Of a DNA stretch of 64,000 nt, positions 27,067 through 38,900 are shown one piece after another. The stretch spans positions 62,001-126,000 of the forward strand of contig RCAB01000094.1 of assembly GCA_003640385.1 (NCBI GenBank). Direction: 5' to 3'. Made by a program: the position numbers and the translations under genes. The DNA is from Setaria digitata (lineage: Eukaryota > Nematoda > Chromadorea > Rhabditida > Setariidae). Numbering within the stretch: the stretch's first letter is position 1; each line of letters starts with the position of its first letter. The notes under the pieces were generated by a model that did not search any database, was not told the DNA's origin, and worked only from the letters and a program-made list of their open reading frames with translations.

Positions 27067-28199
27067 TTTTTTAACCCCTTATCAGCCGAACAAAATAATC
27101 TCAGATCAAGAAATGTATCAGTTTGTATCTGATAAAATCAATCACTTATTACACAGGAAGTCACAACGATATAACAAATAACTCTGATAGCAATATTTTT
27201 TGCTAATTAATAATAATAATAGTAGTAAATTTTAAAGAAATATGAAAAAATTTTGAAATAAATTCGAAAAAAAATAAAAAATTGAAAAGAAAAAATGCAA
27301 CGAAAGGAATGTAATAATGAAAGAAATGATAATTACGCAAGTAAATGGCAGCGTATCGATAAGAAAATGAATCTGTGAATAGGTTAAATGTACTCAAGAA
27401 AAAGAGGAGAAAAAAAAAAAAAAAAAAAGAATTGGAAGATGAAAATGAATCTGAATAGTTTGGTGACTGAGTTGTGTTGCTATGTGCATTTTTTTTTTTT
27501 TTTTTATTAATTAATCCCAATATAGCAGCTACTAAAAAATAAAAAATAAGAAGTAAAAAGTAAAAAGTAAAAAGAGAAAGAGAAAAACATACAGCCTAAC
27601 ATCCTAAAGTATTGCGCATATTTTCGATGAAAATCTCAAACAGGAAATGTGATGCAAAAAAAAAAAAAAGAATTTTACAATTAATGCTATCAAATTTCCT
27701 ACTTTCTTCTTTAATCCAGAAGTTTTTGAATTATTATTATTACAATTTTTTTTTCTTTTTAACTTTTACTGCTTTAGTTTTTTATTTTGTTCTGTTTTTT
27801 TTTTTTTTTTTCCTTTTTTCATTTCTTTTTGTTTCTTTTTTTTTTTTTAATATATGCTCTTCAATTGAAATACACTTTAATTATCATACCATATTTATTT
27901 CAATATGATTTTGAGTGATAATTGAACTGAATAGATTTCTGTCTGAAAGTTTGAATTTTTCTCATTTTTTTATCTATTACGAAATGAATCACAGCCAATG
28001 GAATAAATCACTCTTGAAAATGTTTTAAGAAAAGAAAAGTTTTCAAAACTTTTCAAATTTACGGATAAATCCCATAAGCTTTGGAAATTTTTTATTTTTT
28101 GAAACCATTTTTTTCTTTTTTTTTTTTTTAAATATCTGTTCAATAACTATAGTTTGAAGGGGAGCAAAATTCTCGATATTTTATCACATTTTTGAAATT
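21413..28199. other. long non-coding stretch upstream of the P4-ATPase
   Basis: About 6.8 kb, extremely AT-rich and dense in homopolymer runs, including long T runs near 27050-27072 and 27800. Open frames here are low-complexity Phe/Lys products of these runs. No exon with good splice sites and mixed composition was found. It probably holds the 5' region and introns before the first coding exon of the P4-ATPase. Confidence 0.55.
23720..24350 (-). promoter_or_regulatory. GC-richer block, possible P4-ATPase promoter or 5' exon
   Basis: Two islands (about 23780-23960 and 24240-24355) are much less AT-rich than the surrounding 6 kb, with C-rich runs on the plus strand that read as purine-rich on the gene strand. 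A 78-codon minus frame spans 23725-23961. They lie 2.3-2.9 kb upstream of the first P4-ATPase coding exon, which is preceded by a splice acceptor. A promoter or 5' untranslated exon is an inference from composition only. Confidence 0.25.
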
Positions 28200-29488
28200 T
28201 TTCATGACAGAAAAAGAAAGAAGTCATCATTGGCGTAAGGTTGACACCCCTTCAGAGAGGCAGGCAATAGTTATAATTCTCGATTAAATATCAAGTCAAA
28301 CTACTTCATCTATTTATTTACTTGTTAAACATTCAAAATTATAGATTACTTGATGGTAGCTAACTTAATATATGTAGGTACAAGCTAAAATTTGCTTAAA
28401 TTTTCCAATCAACGTCAACAAGTTTCACGTATGATCATGATGGCACCTTACTAACCACCATTACCACGTCCTAATCTTCCTGATAGCCCAGATTTTGGAA
28501 GTTATCAGTGATAAAAAATACAGCTCTAAAATTAATATACTCTATATCCAGTAACACACTGACAAAAAAAAAAGCTGTGATACAGAAGAATGTGAAATCT
28601 AGAGCACAGTCAAAATCTCATTAATGTGATTTACATCAAATTACAATTATGAGGAACAGAAAATCATCAATTTATCGAAAAATAAATAAATAAATCATTT
28701 ACGTGATAAACACCGTCTCCTACTGAGAAAGTTTTTCAGCTGTTTTTCTTATTTTTTTCATCAGGTAGAATATTCTTGAATTCTTTAGCACTATAAATTT
28801 TTAAATTACATTCAGTTCAGATTCTCGATTTTACAAAATCAACAATCACCTTATTGGACATATGATTTCATCATAAGATAGGAAAGGCAGGTGGGAGATA
28901 AAAGTTAGGTTGAACTTCTAAACAGGTAAATAAGCAATGATTAGTAGCATAGGTGGATAGGGACAAATTATCGGCATTTATGCACCACACATAATAATAC
29001 TTTCTCTATTCCCCCTCTGAATTAAAACTCTCTCAAAAGTTTTTCGATTCAAATAATTTATAAACCTTCATGACAAGAACAAATATAGAAATCCGTTCAA
29101 CTTTCACCGATATTTCCAAAAAAAAAAAAAAAAGATTTATTAGCCACTGATATTCAAAACCCATCATCGCTCCCCGTTAATGAAAAAGGTTTAAATTTTA
29201 GAGTCGAAATTTCAAATTATAATAAGCTAATCATTTCTAATATCTCTTAATAATTTGTCTGTAGATTTTCGCAAAATGAAAGAATTGTTTCAACCTTATA
29301 AATTTTCAAATTTTTTAAAATTAAAAAATAACGAAGCAGAAGCCATTCCACCGCTACCTAAAATCCTCACTTCAGGTGGAAGTCCATAGATGCTCTACAG
29401 TAATAATTCACAAAATTATTTCAAAATGAAAACAATATTAAGAGGAAAAAGTACCCATTCATCTTTATTTTCACTTAAAACAGGAAAC

Positions 29489-30835
29489 CTGAAATGACCA
29501 TGCCCGGAAGTGTATGGCTTATTTTCAGTCGCACAGGCCTTTCTCTGAAAATATTTCTAAGCTGTTCTTGTCATATTTATACCCTATATTAAAAGTTATT
29601 TTTTTTTTCAAATGATTCTAAAACTGAATTTGAAAAGATGTAGATTATTTTCTGAACCATCCAAACAAAAAAGATTCCTATCCACACGTATTATTGCTTT
29701 ATGGACAATCATTTGATTCCGTGAAGGTAGAACGGAATTACAAAACCAAACTATTTACAGCTTTCTCGTCAAATTTTTGTTTTTTTTTTTTGAATATAAT
29801 ACAATATAATACTGTTGTAATTGGTTGTCGACGCTGACCAAAAACTTGAACCCAAAATCCGGTCTAACTGAATGATACTGCAGAGATGTTTTGTTAATAG
29901 TGTTACCAGTGTATTCCTATTAAAATTATCTATATGATCATAATTATTTCCTGGAAAAGACCTAACCAAATAGTTCATGTTAAAGTTCACTACTGCAATT
30001 GTGAAAGAAACGAAATGCCTCATAGAATCCGATACAGTTGCGAAATTTTTGGAAAAATTCTCAAAGCAGAAGATGATGGTTATTAATATGTTGCCAAGAA
30101 CAACAATATGACAATAAAAATTTTTATCTGCAACTGAAAATCGAAATTCAGATCGAAAAATATATCATCCAGGCTTGCAAAATAAAACTGAAATTTAAGT
30201 GCAACATATTACACTGAAATTAAATGACCAGAAGCAATTCCTTTTTCCTAAATAAAATACTTGAATCCACTTGCAAAACTGACAAATGATTATATGGGAC
30301 TTACGTATACCTGATTTATCATAGGTGATAACACGTGATATGTAGTGATCATAATAGCTAATGTAACAAGTGTTGAAACACAAAATCCGCACATCACATA
30401 TTCACCTTTTATTCATCACATACAAATTACAAATTTTCCTATCACTTATTATCAAGCATCAATATTTTACAGATTTTCGGACCAAAGCATTGTATTTAAC
30501 GATGTTCATTGCCGTATTAATAGCACCCTAATTTGAAGCACACTTTAGTCAATTCAATCACGTAATACGTAAAATTAAGCAGCTCACATTACCTGATCAA
30601 TCACATCAGTAAATGTGCCATTATGCATCCTTGTACAATAAGCATCGTTAAGGCGATAATATAAGTCCCATTGCTGAGTAAATAAAGAATGTATAGCAAT
30701 TATGGGTACCAGTCACAGTATAACATTTCGGAACCGTTAATTCAACTGGATCTAAGAAAAAGTCGTAGAGATATTTTAACGTGATAAATGAGTACCATGC
30801 AATAGCGTAAAAGCATAATGTTAAAGCTCAACAAG
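29489..30835 (-). other. cluster of candidate exons, unidentified gene or decayed gene
   Basis: Several minus-strand segments look like exons. 30673-30593 (27 codons, starting QWDLYYRLNDAYC, ending VIDQ, with TTTACTCAG acceptor and GTAATG donor). About 30400-30311 (hydrophobic, MCGFCVSTLVTLAIMITTYH, ending in CAG and GTATAC). 29992-29813 (TTGCAG acceptor, about 59 codons, contains MNYLVRSFPGN). 29544-29489 (TTTTCAG acceptor, CAG and GTTTCC donor). A further open stretch around 30826-30711 reads into DPVELTVPKCYTVTG. The pieces alternate hydrophobic and Cys-containing polar blocks, as in a small membrane protein. I could not join them in one phase-consistent chain and recognise no family. It may be a real short gene, an incomplete model or a decayed gene. 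Confidence 0.3.
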
Positions 30836-30959
30836 TATTTTCACACGTTTACATATAACTTTTTCAAATAATACGTGATTTACACGTACGTAGCCTTTCT
30901 ACCAATAGCACACATCCTAGCCTACCTGTTCCCGAACAATTACATGCAAACGCCAACAT

Positions 30960-31270
30960 GGAATATTGATTTTACGAATATAAATCGTGGAAAAGGAAGG
31001 AAAGATGATACGAAAGATTACGAAAAATTGAGGGAGATAGAGAAGAGAGAGGAACGGACGCGAGCGACGAGGCTTGCGTAAAGCGGCCGGTAAGAGATGA
31101 TGAAAATGGTGGGGAAGAGAAGGAGGGGACACCTCATCGTTGTTCTGCGAATGAGCACTGATCCGACGGGGACTTTACCCTTTTTTTATTCAGGTTCATT
31201 TGGGGGATTGCGGAGGTTCTCGGTTTGCTAGAACAGTAGTACCGCGGTGTTACGTCATTGTTGTAGGATA
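30960..31270. promoter_or_regulatory. GC-rich promoter-like block
   Basis: A sharp rise in G content, with purine-rich runs and clustered CpG (ACGCGAGCGACG, AAGCGGCCGG), inside about 10 kb of AT-rich DNA. A perfect TTACGTCA, a CREB/ATF-like site, lies at 31250-31257. It could serve the candidate minus-strand exons just below it or a plus-strand transcript. No TATA box stands out. The role is inference. Confidence 0.35.
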
Positions 31271-32325
31271 AGTTAAGTCATTGCACAGGTTGAATAAAAT
31301 GCTAAAGACGAGATCTTGAACATTGTGCTGCTGTGCAAATAAGGCAAGCACCACACATTAAGCAACATTTTTCCATGTAAATAATGATTCGCTTTATTGT
31401 TTGTCATTTCATTTTGCACTTCTGTTACTTCTTTTTTTTTTTTTCGTGAGATTTTCGTGTTATCTGATTAGCGTGTCCTATTTGTTGGGAAGCTTGTTGT
31501 GGTAGTAAAGTAATAGGGAGTAGCCGATTCCGTTTTTGTTAACAGTTTAGAGGTTATCATAATGATGGTAGATAATGAGCAGTTTTAATTTTGTGCTCTA
31601 GCAAACAGCTTACAAAACAAATAAATCCATTTTTATGCATTTTCTTTTCCGCTTCTTTAACTTTTATGTATTGGTTTGTTTGATGATCTCATTTAGTTTA
31701 TAGAACTTGTGGAAAATCGAAAATTTGATCCCTTGAAGTGCTCACAAAATGAAAGAAAAAATTCGACAAAAACTAATTCTACAGTGGCTTTTATTTTTTC
31801 TTTTTATTAGCATTTTTTTTTTCTTTTTATTAGAAATCAAGAGATTAGTATTGTCAATTTTGATTAATTAGCTGTTTAACACGTATTTAAATAACTTCTT
31901 TCGACGTTCAGTTAAAATCACTATTTAAATTACTAAAAGTTCTTTCCTGAACACTTTTATTTAGCGCCTATATTAGCGTCCATTTTTCTAAATATTTTAA
32001 TAAAATATTCATCTTTCATTGCTTTTTTTAGCATCGCTGTTGCTGTATTATTGTCACTTTTATTGTTATTACTACATTATTAATATTCCGATATCTTTAA
32101 AATTTACCAGTTTTCGTCTGCCTCTAAAAAGTTTCAATCTATCATTCTCAACCTTTAGGAGATTAAAGGTCATATGCTGCATCATTCCTTCAGTTATCTA
32201 TTGCTTATTTCCAAAAAAAAATCCTATAAAAAACAGTTGAGAACTCATGTATACTACCTTCATTAATTATATTAGTGAAAGGTTATGAACCTGTTGTTTC
32301 TTTTTTTTTATTATTCTTCTATTTA
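31271..32325. other. non-coding stretch
   Basis: AT-rich sequence with poly-T runs. The only longish plus-strand frame (32019-32240) is Phe/Leu/Ser-rich and has no supporting splice sites. Nothing else was seen. Confidence 0.5.
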
Positions 32326-32475
32326 TCAAAGTCTCTTCTGCTTTTTGGTGGCCTGCTTTTTGGTCAAAGTTCGTGTTGATTCGTCTGTTAGTATTTCTCC
32401 CGGAAGAAATCGATGTATATGTAATTCATAATTTTTTCCAAATGCACGAACCCATATTTTTTCAGCTATTTTCAT
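32326..32475 (-). CDS. possible small protein, 49 residues, unknown
   Basis: A CTTCTCCAG acceptor is followed by one base and an ATG, then 49 codons of mixed composition: MKIAEKIWVRAFGKNYELH near the start, HRFLPGEIL in the middle, and a basic end with a repeated KKQ motif before the stop. The acceptor could be a spliced-leader site, making this a single-exon gene, or the entry to the last exon of a longer gene. The frame stays open upstream to 32724, but that part is intron-like. It is divergent from the DUF4211-like gene, with under 500 bases between the starts. No family is recognised, and it could be chance. Confidence 0.4.
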   Translation of the reverse strand: MKIAEKIWVRAFGKNYELHIHRFLPGEILTDESTRTLTKKQATKKQKRL

Positions 32476-32967
32476 CCTGGAGAAGATAGGGTTTAAGTAG
32501 AAGTTTAGGTTTTTTTTTGTCCCCAGTTTCTCATAATTAATTCCCAAATAGTCATTCTTGGTAGTAAGTTCACAAGATGCAACTATTACAGGGTTTATGT
32601 ATGTCATAAAATGTGTAACAGTAATGATGACGATGAAAATTTTATATTTTTTATCACCATTACTGTCATTTATATTTATTGTGTTTATTTGCTTTTTAAA
32701 GTAAATTTCACTCTTTCCATTCAAACTCTATTGTATGTTTTTGGGTAACAAATTAGAAAGCTGAAAAATAGAATGAACGTAATTTTAAGGCATCCTATAA
32801 ACAAAGATGCGTATGAATTTCAATTCAAGGAAGTTAATAAATATGAATGAACAGAATTGAGATATTTCAGAATTTGTCTATTTGGTGAACGGGTACTGCT
32901 ATTTGTTGTACAAGTATTCCCGGATATGCTGGGGTTATCTTCCTGGCGTTTGCAGAGGTGTGCATGA
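32476..32967. promoter_or_regulatory. intergenic region before the DUF4211-like gene, with likely trans-splice acceptor
   Basis: About 490 bases between two divergent starts. TTTGCAG at 32949-32955 lies 12 bases before the chosen ATG at 32968 and suits a cis or spliced-leader acceptor. The sequence just before it is less AT-rich. No other element is visible. Confidence 0.35.
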
Positions 32968-35900
32968 ATGGAACAACAGAACACATCATCTCATCCCCTC
33001 TTACCCCCTGGATTTACCAATCCATCGTTTGCATCCACCTTTTCAGGTATGATTTCGTTGTATACTTACCAATAAGGTGTAATCTAGAATTTAATAGATG
33101 TATCCATAATCATTCACAGCACAACCATTCCTCAAATATTATTACCCGAATTCCCTTTAAACATTTGAGCAGGAATACGCAAGAAATTGTTTTTTTTTTT
33201 CTTAAATCTTATCGCTGAAATTTATTCTCTGATAAAGAAAAAAAAGTGCTCATTTTTCCCATTTATTTTACTTAGTTTCAAAAGAAACAGAAAATCAAAA
33301 GTTTTAGATCACACACAACGACTATTATTTATAATTTTGATGTTAAGGTATAACGCCATCCGCTGGAAATGTTAGTAATCCTTTGCTGGCTTCAACCCTT
33401 CATCATCTCCAAGAACTTTCGGCAGCTCAAGGTGCAGCTAGTTTGCTACCTAACAGTTCGCAACTGACATTGGGTACTCAGTTTGCAGCCGAACTCAATA
33501 ACATTGCTGCAGTTAGCTGGCCCGCTGCTCAAAATGCGAATGCTGCTTGGCTTGAACAGGTTCCTCATCATTTTTCTTCTCTTATTTTCTATTGTTGTTG
33601 GAACAGTTTCACTGTCAAATCATGCATTGAACCAATTTTATTTCTGGTTAAATCGCAGTATTTTTGTTCAAGAATCTAAGCGAACAATAGTGAATTTAAG
33701 TTCTCAAATCCATCTCTTTATTTGTTGCTGTAAAATTTTCTCAAGTTTTACCAACTCCAAAACCTACATTTTTCAGGCTAAGGTTGCTGCCATTTTGCCG
33801 ATGTATACAGTTTTTTCCGCCGGGAGCTTGAAACCAAAGTAAGCTTTATTTTTTTTATAGGTGTACATGTGGCGTACATGAAAAACGTATATCAGAACTG
33901 CAGTTTTTGATGCTTTTTTTTTTTCAATTAGAAGGTCTAATATGACTTCATATCTCACTGTTAAATGAAGTTGCATACTATTTAATCGGAAGCAACAATC
34001 ATTTGTAAGTCATATGGCCAAAAAGAAATCAGGGGTCAACATGAATCCAATAAAGCTATAATTTCTTACTTGATACTTGTAAAACTTGTTATCTTAGTGA
34101 AACAGCAGCTCTCAATCCGGGTGAAATTGAACTCACGGTACAGAACAATATTTCAGCCAGTAGTGCTGCTATATCGTCTCCCGCCATGCCGGTCAATGCA
34201 GGCAAGTATTTATTTCCATTTTGCTAATGTCAGTTAGGCGCAAAAATCTTTATTGGATTCAGAATCATGCTTAACTGTGATAACTCAAAAATTCGAGAAC
34301 CCATGTACTATGCAGAGTGAAGCCTTTGCTATCATACTTATAGACTATCGTTTCAGATACTTATCCCTGTAAAATGGAGGATAATAGTGTGCATAACATA
34401 AACTCACAACCTTCAACACCACTGCAGCGAAGTCAACAACCGAATACTGCTATAGGTTCCACCCAGTCTTCTCCAGCAAGTGCAATGCTTGTTATTGACA
34501 GGCAGCCAGGTTCCATCCAGAGTCACTGTTCGGCGGAAATGAGACCTTGTTCGACGTCTTCCATAGGCCCTTCTTCCGTTACTAATCACTCCAGCGTTGG
34601 TTCAGTTGATCATTTACCAGGCTCAGTGGGAAGAGCACCAGTGCCGGAAACTGTCAACACCATACGACCATGTTCACAGCAGAGCAGTTCCAGTTACACC
34701 GTGTCGCGCGGGAATGATCCATCCAGTGCACATTCTCCTGCACAGGTATTTTATCGATTGTTTGAAAATGACAGGAATAATTTGCATAATGACTATTGAT
34801 TTTCAAGCATGACATTGGGATTTATCCATCATATCATTTGTTTCACAGGTTGCTGCCATGCCTGTTGCTTCGCGTAATTCAGTTATGCAACAGAAAAATT
34901 CAGTTGTGCAGCAGTTCGATACAACAACAATCAACCGTCCAACAGAATTGCGTGCTGCACCTAATGTACGAAATGCTGCTTCAGTTGGAACTTCTTCTGA
35001 AGTTAATCAGGGATCTTCATCAACAGTTCAGCAAACATCGGTTAGGTTCTTGTAGCACACAATTGAAAGTTGTATTAGAAACCATGGAAGTAAAATCCTC
35101 CGCATTTCTTATGTTTTAACATGAAATTAGCTATTCCACATTCCAAATATTTTTTATTTATCCTTTACAGGGCACACCTCATGAAAATGGCGCAGATAAT
35201 AATAATTTGGAAGATTTACCGTGGTCCAGTATAGATCTTGCTGATATTGATTTGTTTAGCGGATCGTCTGTTGCTGAAAAAGATGTTATGCACTCCGTTT
35301 TGGATGAAATGGATCCGACCGTGATGCATCGACTTTTTCTAAATGAGCCATCTACCGCCTCTAGTAGCTTGGTACCAGATACTACAAAGACTACTAAGCT
35401 ACCGATAAAGTAACCGTTAAGAATTTTTGTAAATGTAATATTCGAAGGTCTATGAGCGACCTATAATTACTTGTGGAAATTATCGCATTTCAAAAGAAAA
35501 AGTGACTGGTACTTTGTAGGTTTATAAAGGCATACAACACCATGAGTTATACTTGTCCGTCATATGAATTTCGCCACTGAATGAAAATGCGCTTTAGAGA
35601 AAAGACTAAAGTCGCAAAAAAAAAAAAAAAGAACGGTTGATATTAGCCATCATCAAAAAAATCCGCTGATAGTGAATGAAACTGATTTTAACGTGAATTA
35701 CAAAATTTCAGTGTATCACAACTTGTAACACCGAAAATTCGAGAAAAGATCAAACTAAAAAGAGAAAAGGAACTAGCCGATGCTGACAAGGAATTGGATA
35801 GACTTCTTTCACTTGTTGCCAAAAAAGATGCTATATCAACGCCTGCATCTAAAATTCCAAAACCGCTCCAAGCACTCGACCCAATACTGATAACTAAAGC

Positions 35901-38900
35901 AGATACTTCGGATGATCATAAAATCAGCCTTAGTCCTGTCCAGGTAAGCATTTTTCAGTATGTGTCAAATCTAAATCATTACTTCCATAAAATTTCACGC
36001 TAACTTGGTTATTACGTTATTACGTCCATGTCTTCTTTAAAATATTGCTCATGGAGCTAATTTTTCTGTTTCTAGTTTACACCTCCAGATTCACCTACAC
36101 CGTCCACCTCAGCTGGTGTTTCATCAGCAGCTTGTAATTTCTTCTTTCCCTCATCGAGTAGTTCCACCAGTGCTGCTGCTCTCCGCTCGCGATTCTCTCG
36201 CAGTGAAGTTTCTTCGGCAAAGACACGTTTTCTATTTATGCCACCAACAGAAAAGAAAAACAAATCAAACAAAGTTCCTGTCTACAAACAGAAGGCAAAA
36301 TCTTTCTTGCAGTCCGTGCTGAAAACAGAAGAACATGGTAAATCGCTTTACTCACTAATTTTCCATTAGGTTTTCACTGATTGACCCGAAAATGTTAGGA
36401 ATCGCTCGCTGTAGCATAAGTAATGTTTTCAAATTTTATTTAAATTTTCTTGCATCATTTCAAATTATTACTTAATCTTCAAGTCGACCATCAAGTATAA
36501 AAAATTAAACGAAGATTGCAATTAAGTCAAGTTCAAGGTTACTGCTCACGCTAAAAAAATGAGGCGGTGTATTGGAGTTTCACTTAAACTGTGAATTACT
36601 GAGGTATAAAATGCAGTAATTTTTCTCCCTAAACTATAACGTAACTCATAATAAAATAACCGTTTATAAAAGTTCGCTTAGTCTGTTCCTATTTTGTGCA
36701 TTATCGATGTGATTTTGCTATTTAGAGTAAGCTATTGTCGGACAGAGTATTCTTTGGTTTCGTGCAGACTGATCAGCATAACAGTTTCTTCCTTTATCTT
36801 CAGAAAGCTATGAGACAAAAGATCTTTATCGAGAGTTTCTAGAAATTTGACATAACACTGAAGTTTCAAATTGAAGTAGGGACGTGAACTTGATGCAAAA
36901 GGCTCCACTGTACACATGTCGCAAGTTTTTCCGTTCAGTGAACGGATGATTCTTTTAACAAGCCGTGGTTCTAGCTCCGGACGATGCATACAGTTTCAAG
37001 GATGATGAAGAAGAAAGTAAACCGTTGCCATCTGGAGCAACTGTATCTGAGACACAGTTGCGAGAGCAAAGGTTGGAAGCAGAAGTTGCGCAGAGACTCG
37101 CGCGAATAAACAGTGCACATCCAGAGCTTAAAACGAAAATTTGCAGTGATGAGCCACAATACCAGCAGGTAAAGCGATATAAATCTTTTTTTTTTTTTTG
37201 GAAGTTTGAGTTCATTGGTTGTCATTTATACTTTTTCTTATTATTTATTTTATAACTAACAAGTTTCATATTCTGAAAGGAGAGGTTGGTTTCCAGTTTT
37301 ACCGATTTGTTATATTTTCAGGATTTATGGAGACATGTTGTACCTAAAAAGAGACATTCAGCTGCATCAGAGAGACCATCAGTGCCTTCAACTCCTCTCT
37401 TACCACCTGCTTCCGTTAGTGAACATCGCACAGAAAGTTCATCAAGTAAATTTTTTTTCCCAAAGTTAAAGATTATGTAAATATCGAAATTTATCATTAA
37501 TGTTTTGAAGGTCAAAAGATAACAGAACCCCAAACAATTGTTGATTTATTGTTACGCCGTAAGCAACATCGCTCATCATTCGGGTTCCTAAAAACAAAAT
37601 CTCTTGGCGATAAAGAAACTGCGAAAAGTGAGCAGCAGACAGGACCATCAGTGATCACGATTAGGATGGAACCAAAAACCGACTGCAATAGCGAGAATGG
37701 GTTCGTTCTAAGATATATTTTGAATGCGAAAATCAAATCCAATTAAATGTTCTTGTCATCCCCAGGGTTTCGTAATTTTCCGTTTTTTGCTAACTTGAGA
37801 AGGGAGGCACCTGACTTCTTTCGCATTTCTCCTTTTATTTTTTCCTCATTTTCTTTGTTGAGAGGAAATTCGAGAAAACACTGTTAGGTATATATAAGTT
37901 ATACTTAACCACATACGGTCGCTGGCGAGTTGATTTGAGATATTTTTTAATGCAGTCAGTGAATGAGCTCTGATTTTCTCCAGTGCGCAGTCCGAACAGC
38001 CTCTTCCGAAATTATTGATCAGATTGCCTCGGAGATCAGCTGATGAGAATGCAGTGGAATATGAAAAACCAAAGAAGAAGAAAAAACGAAAGAAAAGGGA
38101 CAGTGATCATGAATGGGTGGGTCCAGAATCAAGAGGGAAAAAGAAAAGGAAAAAACGTAAACATAAGCATCATCACAAAAAGAAGAAAAGGCATGGATCA
38201 GAGTAAGTTGAAATTTTTATCACTAGTGACATATTAGGTTTCTTTTCATCAAATGAGGGTTCATACAGAACTAAGTGTAACATTCACTTGAGTCCTGAAG
38301 GCAGTGCGCATTTTGATATCTTATTATCTTATTTTGATGCGTTTATCAAAAACTTTTCAATGGTATGTAGCCAGGCAATACAGTGGGTATTTTTAAAGAT
38401 GCGAAGGGGAATTTGTGAACAAACAGGATGGACAGTGGAATGCATCTGAAAATGTAAACAAGGAAACAACTGTTTTTAGTAAGAAGCGACGCCTCATAAT
38501 GCACTGGAACGAAAGAGAGGAAAATCGTGCCGACTCGGGTTTGTTATTTTGCTTCAAGTATAGCGCTCGACTTTGATCAGCATTATTGACTATTATCTGA
38601 GTGACCACAGTTTTAGATTATAAAATAATGCAAAAAATTAAAAAACGCTATGACGGTATTTAATGTCCTCATTTTGTTAATGTCACTGCCAAACATCGGC
38701 AAATATTATTGTAGAGTACTACCGAGACCGAAACTCTGTAATGGAATTTGAAGACAAAGATGGACACAACATACATCCGGAATCAACACAACATAGTGTG
38801 TTGTCAAAATTTCATCCAGTGGATGGGCATTTAGCAGTAAGTCTTGCCTTGTCATTGTTCATATGACAGTTTGTACTACATGTTGTTTCTTAAGCTACTT

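Noticed and set aside
27203..27908. Phe/Leu/Lys-rich frames of about 100 codons on both strands
   Set aside because: These are products of poly-T and poly-A runs and lack mixed composition or splice support.
28430..28490. Short Gly-rich frame resembling the end of a cuticle collagen
   Set aside because: Only four glycine triplets, with stops just upstream and no acceptor; too little to call a collagen.
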